In this document: positions 22,088-22,465 of the stretch, piece after piece | How positions within the stretch are numbered: the stretch's first letter is position 1 | How the letters are laid out: the number at the start of each line of letters is the position of its first letter | Source of the DNA: a virus | Virus record (IMG/VR): IMGVR_UViG_3300027747_001177 | Location: 1-22,465 of that record | Strand: one strand, 5' to 3' | DNA length: 22,465 bases | Program-made: the position numbers and the translations under genes | The notes under the pieces: generated by a model | The model's database searches: none | Told to the model about the DNA's origin: nothing | What the model saw: the letters and a program-made list of their open reading frames with translations, nothing else

Positions 22088-22465
22088 TTATTTTCCTTCT
22101 CTTTAAACGCAAATGGTTCATTATAATCGTACTTAGGCTGTAATTTTTTAACAGGAGGAATTTTTATTTCCTCATGGTGTTCTGCGTGCAGACCAGGTAT
22201 TAATTCTTCTCTCCTAATTTGTATTCCTGGTGATTGGCCAAGTGGAGGAATTGTTTCACCATTAACATCATCAATCACAATAGGTTGTGGTTCTTCTATC
22301 TTTGTAATATTCTCAGCAGCAACTTCTACTGTATCTTCTTTTTTCTTCCATTTAGCCATATGTTGTTTGAATTCTTCAGTCAACTGCGGACCAGTATCTT
22401 CTTCAACGACAACTTCAGGTACAACAACTTTCACTTCTTGTGTTACAATAACAGGTTCAGCAACA
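22084..22465 (-). CDS. Partial acidic proline-rich protein (5' end outside window)
   Basis: The frame is open from the window edge to a TGA at 22084, so the N-terminus is missing. An in-frame GTG at 22434 exists, but the frame continues upstream of it without a stop, which makes a start outside the window more likely. The visible part is rich in Val, Glu and Pro (VVVPEVVVEED, then QPIVIDDVNG, IPPLGQSP), with a short basic stretch HMAKWKKKED, and looks largely disordered. It ends four bases into uvsX. I do not recognise it; a linker or tail of a larger phage protein is possible. Confidence 0.7.
   Translation of the reverse strand, partial: VAEPVIVTQEVKVVVPEVVVEEDTGPQLTEEFKQHMAKWKKKEDTVEVAAENITKIEEPQPIVIDDVNGETIPPLGQSPGIQIRREELIPGLHAEHHEEIKIPPVKKLQPKYDYNEPFAFKEKENK

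Noticed and set aside
1-22465. tRNA genes, CRISPR arrays, insertion sequences, attachment sites
   Set aside because: I found no cloverleaf-like segment, repeat-spacer array, transposase or integrase frame, or long direct repeats; coding density leaves almost no room for them.

Overview
The window looks like part of the chromosome of a T4-like myovirus, most likely a marine relative of the cyanophage or pelagiphage myoviruses. The anchors are a UvsX-type recombinase (21014-22087) and a gp41/DnaB-type replicative helicase (19105-20493) in the T4 order uvsX-41. Other signs are very tight packing, frequent ATGA or TAATG stop/start overlaps, an AT-rich base composition, and a perfect T4-type late promoter octamer (TATAAATA on the minus strand, 4677-4684). 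All recognisable genes lie on the minus strand, so transcription runs from high to low coordinates. I see no tRNA, rRNA, CRISPR, integrase or transposase. The host cannot be read from the sequence.

Reading in the direction of transcription: (1) 22465-18914 is a replication/recombination module: an acidic proline-rich protein cut by the window edge, UvsX, a small Cys-containing protein, a 106-aa protein, the gp41-like helicase and a 64-aa protein. (2) 18917-16163 is a small accessory block: a 369-aa protein that resembles the DUF4338/DruA family, a very AT-rich, Lys-rich 443-aa protein with a possible PD-(D/E)XK nuclease core, and a 108-aa reading frame (102 aa from the preferred start). (3) 16160-4756 is an uninterrupted 14-gene carbohydrate island of about 11.4 kb. 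It has a class I methyltransferase, GT2, several GT-A- and GT9-like transferases, HtrL/YibB and DUF5672 proteins, an NDP-hexose 4,6-dehydratase, a hexapeptide acetyltransferase, a TylC3/NovU-type sugar C-methyltransferase, an RfbH-type 3-dehydrase (His replacing the PLP lysine) and an extended SDR. Together these could make and transfer a deoxygenated, possibly branched and acetylated hexose. (4) After the only sizeable intergenic gap (4633-4755, holding the late promoter) comes a late operon, 4632 to 1. It encodes a ligase-like protein, a nuclease-like protein, a nucleotidyltransferase-kinase fusion and a partial protein with an EF-hand-like loop.

The most interesting part is region 4. Three consecutive late proteins have histidine contents of about 10-12% (in the third, only up to the end of its nucleotidyltransferase domain). 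All three begin with a short leader of the pattern M-x-SF-x-x-hydrophobic-x-E, reminiscent of T4 capsid-targeting sequences that the prohead protease cleaves after (L/I)-x-E. Their apparent domains (KxDG/EGxxV ligase-like, E-D-ExK-Q nuclease-like, nucleotidyltransferase plus P-loop kinase) suggest a set of nucleic-acid or nucleotide enzymes packaged in the head and delivered with the genome. This is an inference from motifs, not something the sequence proves. A 69-codon overprinted frame with a good ribosome binding site and a local codon-usage anomaly sits inside the kinase gene.
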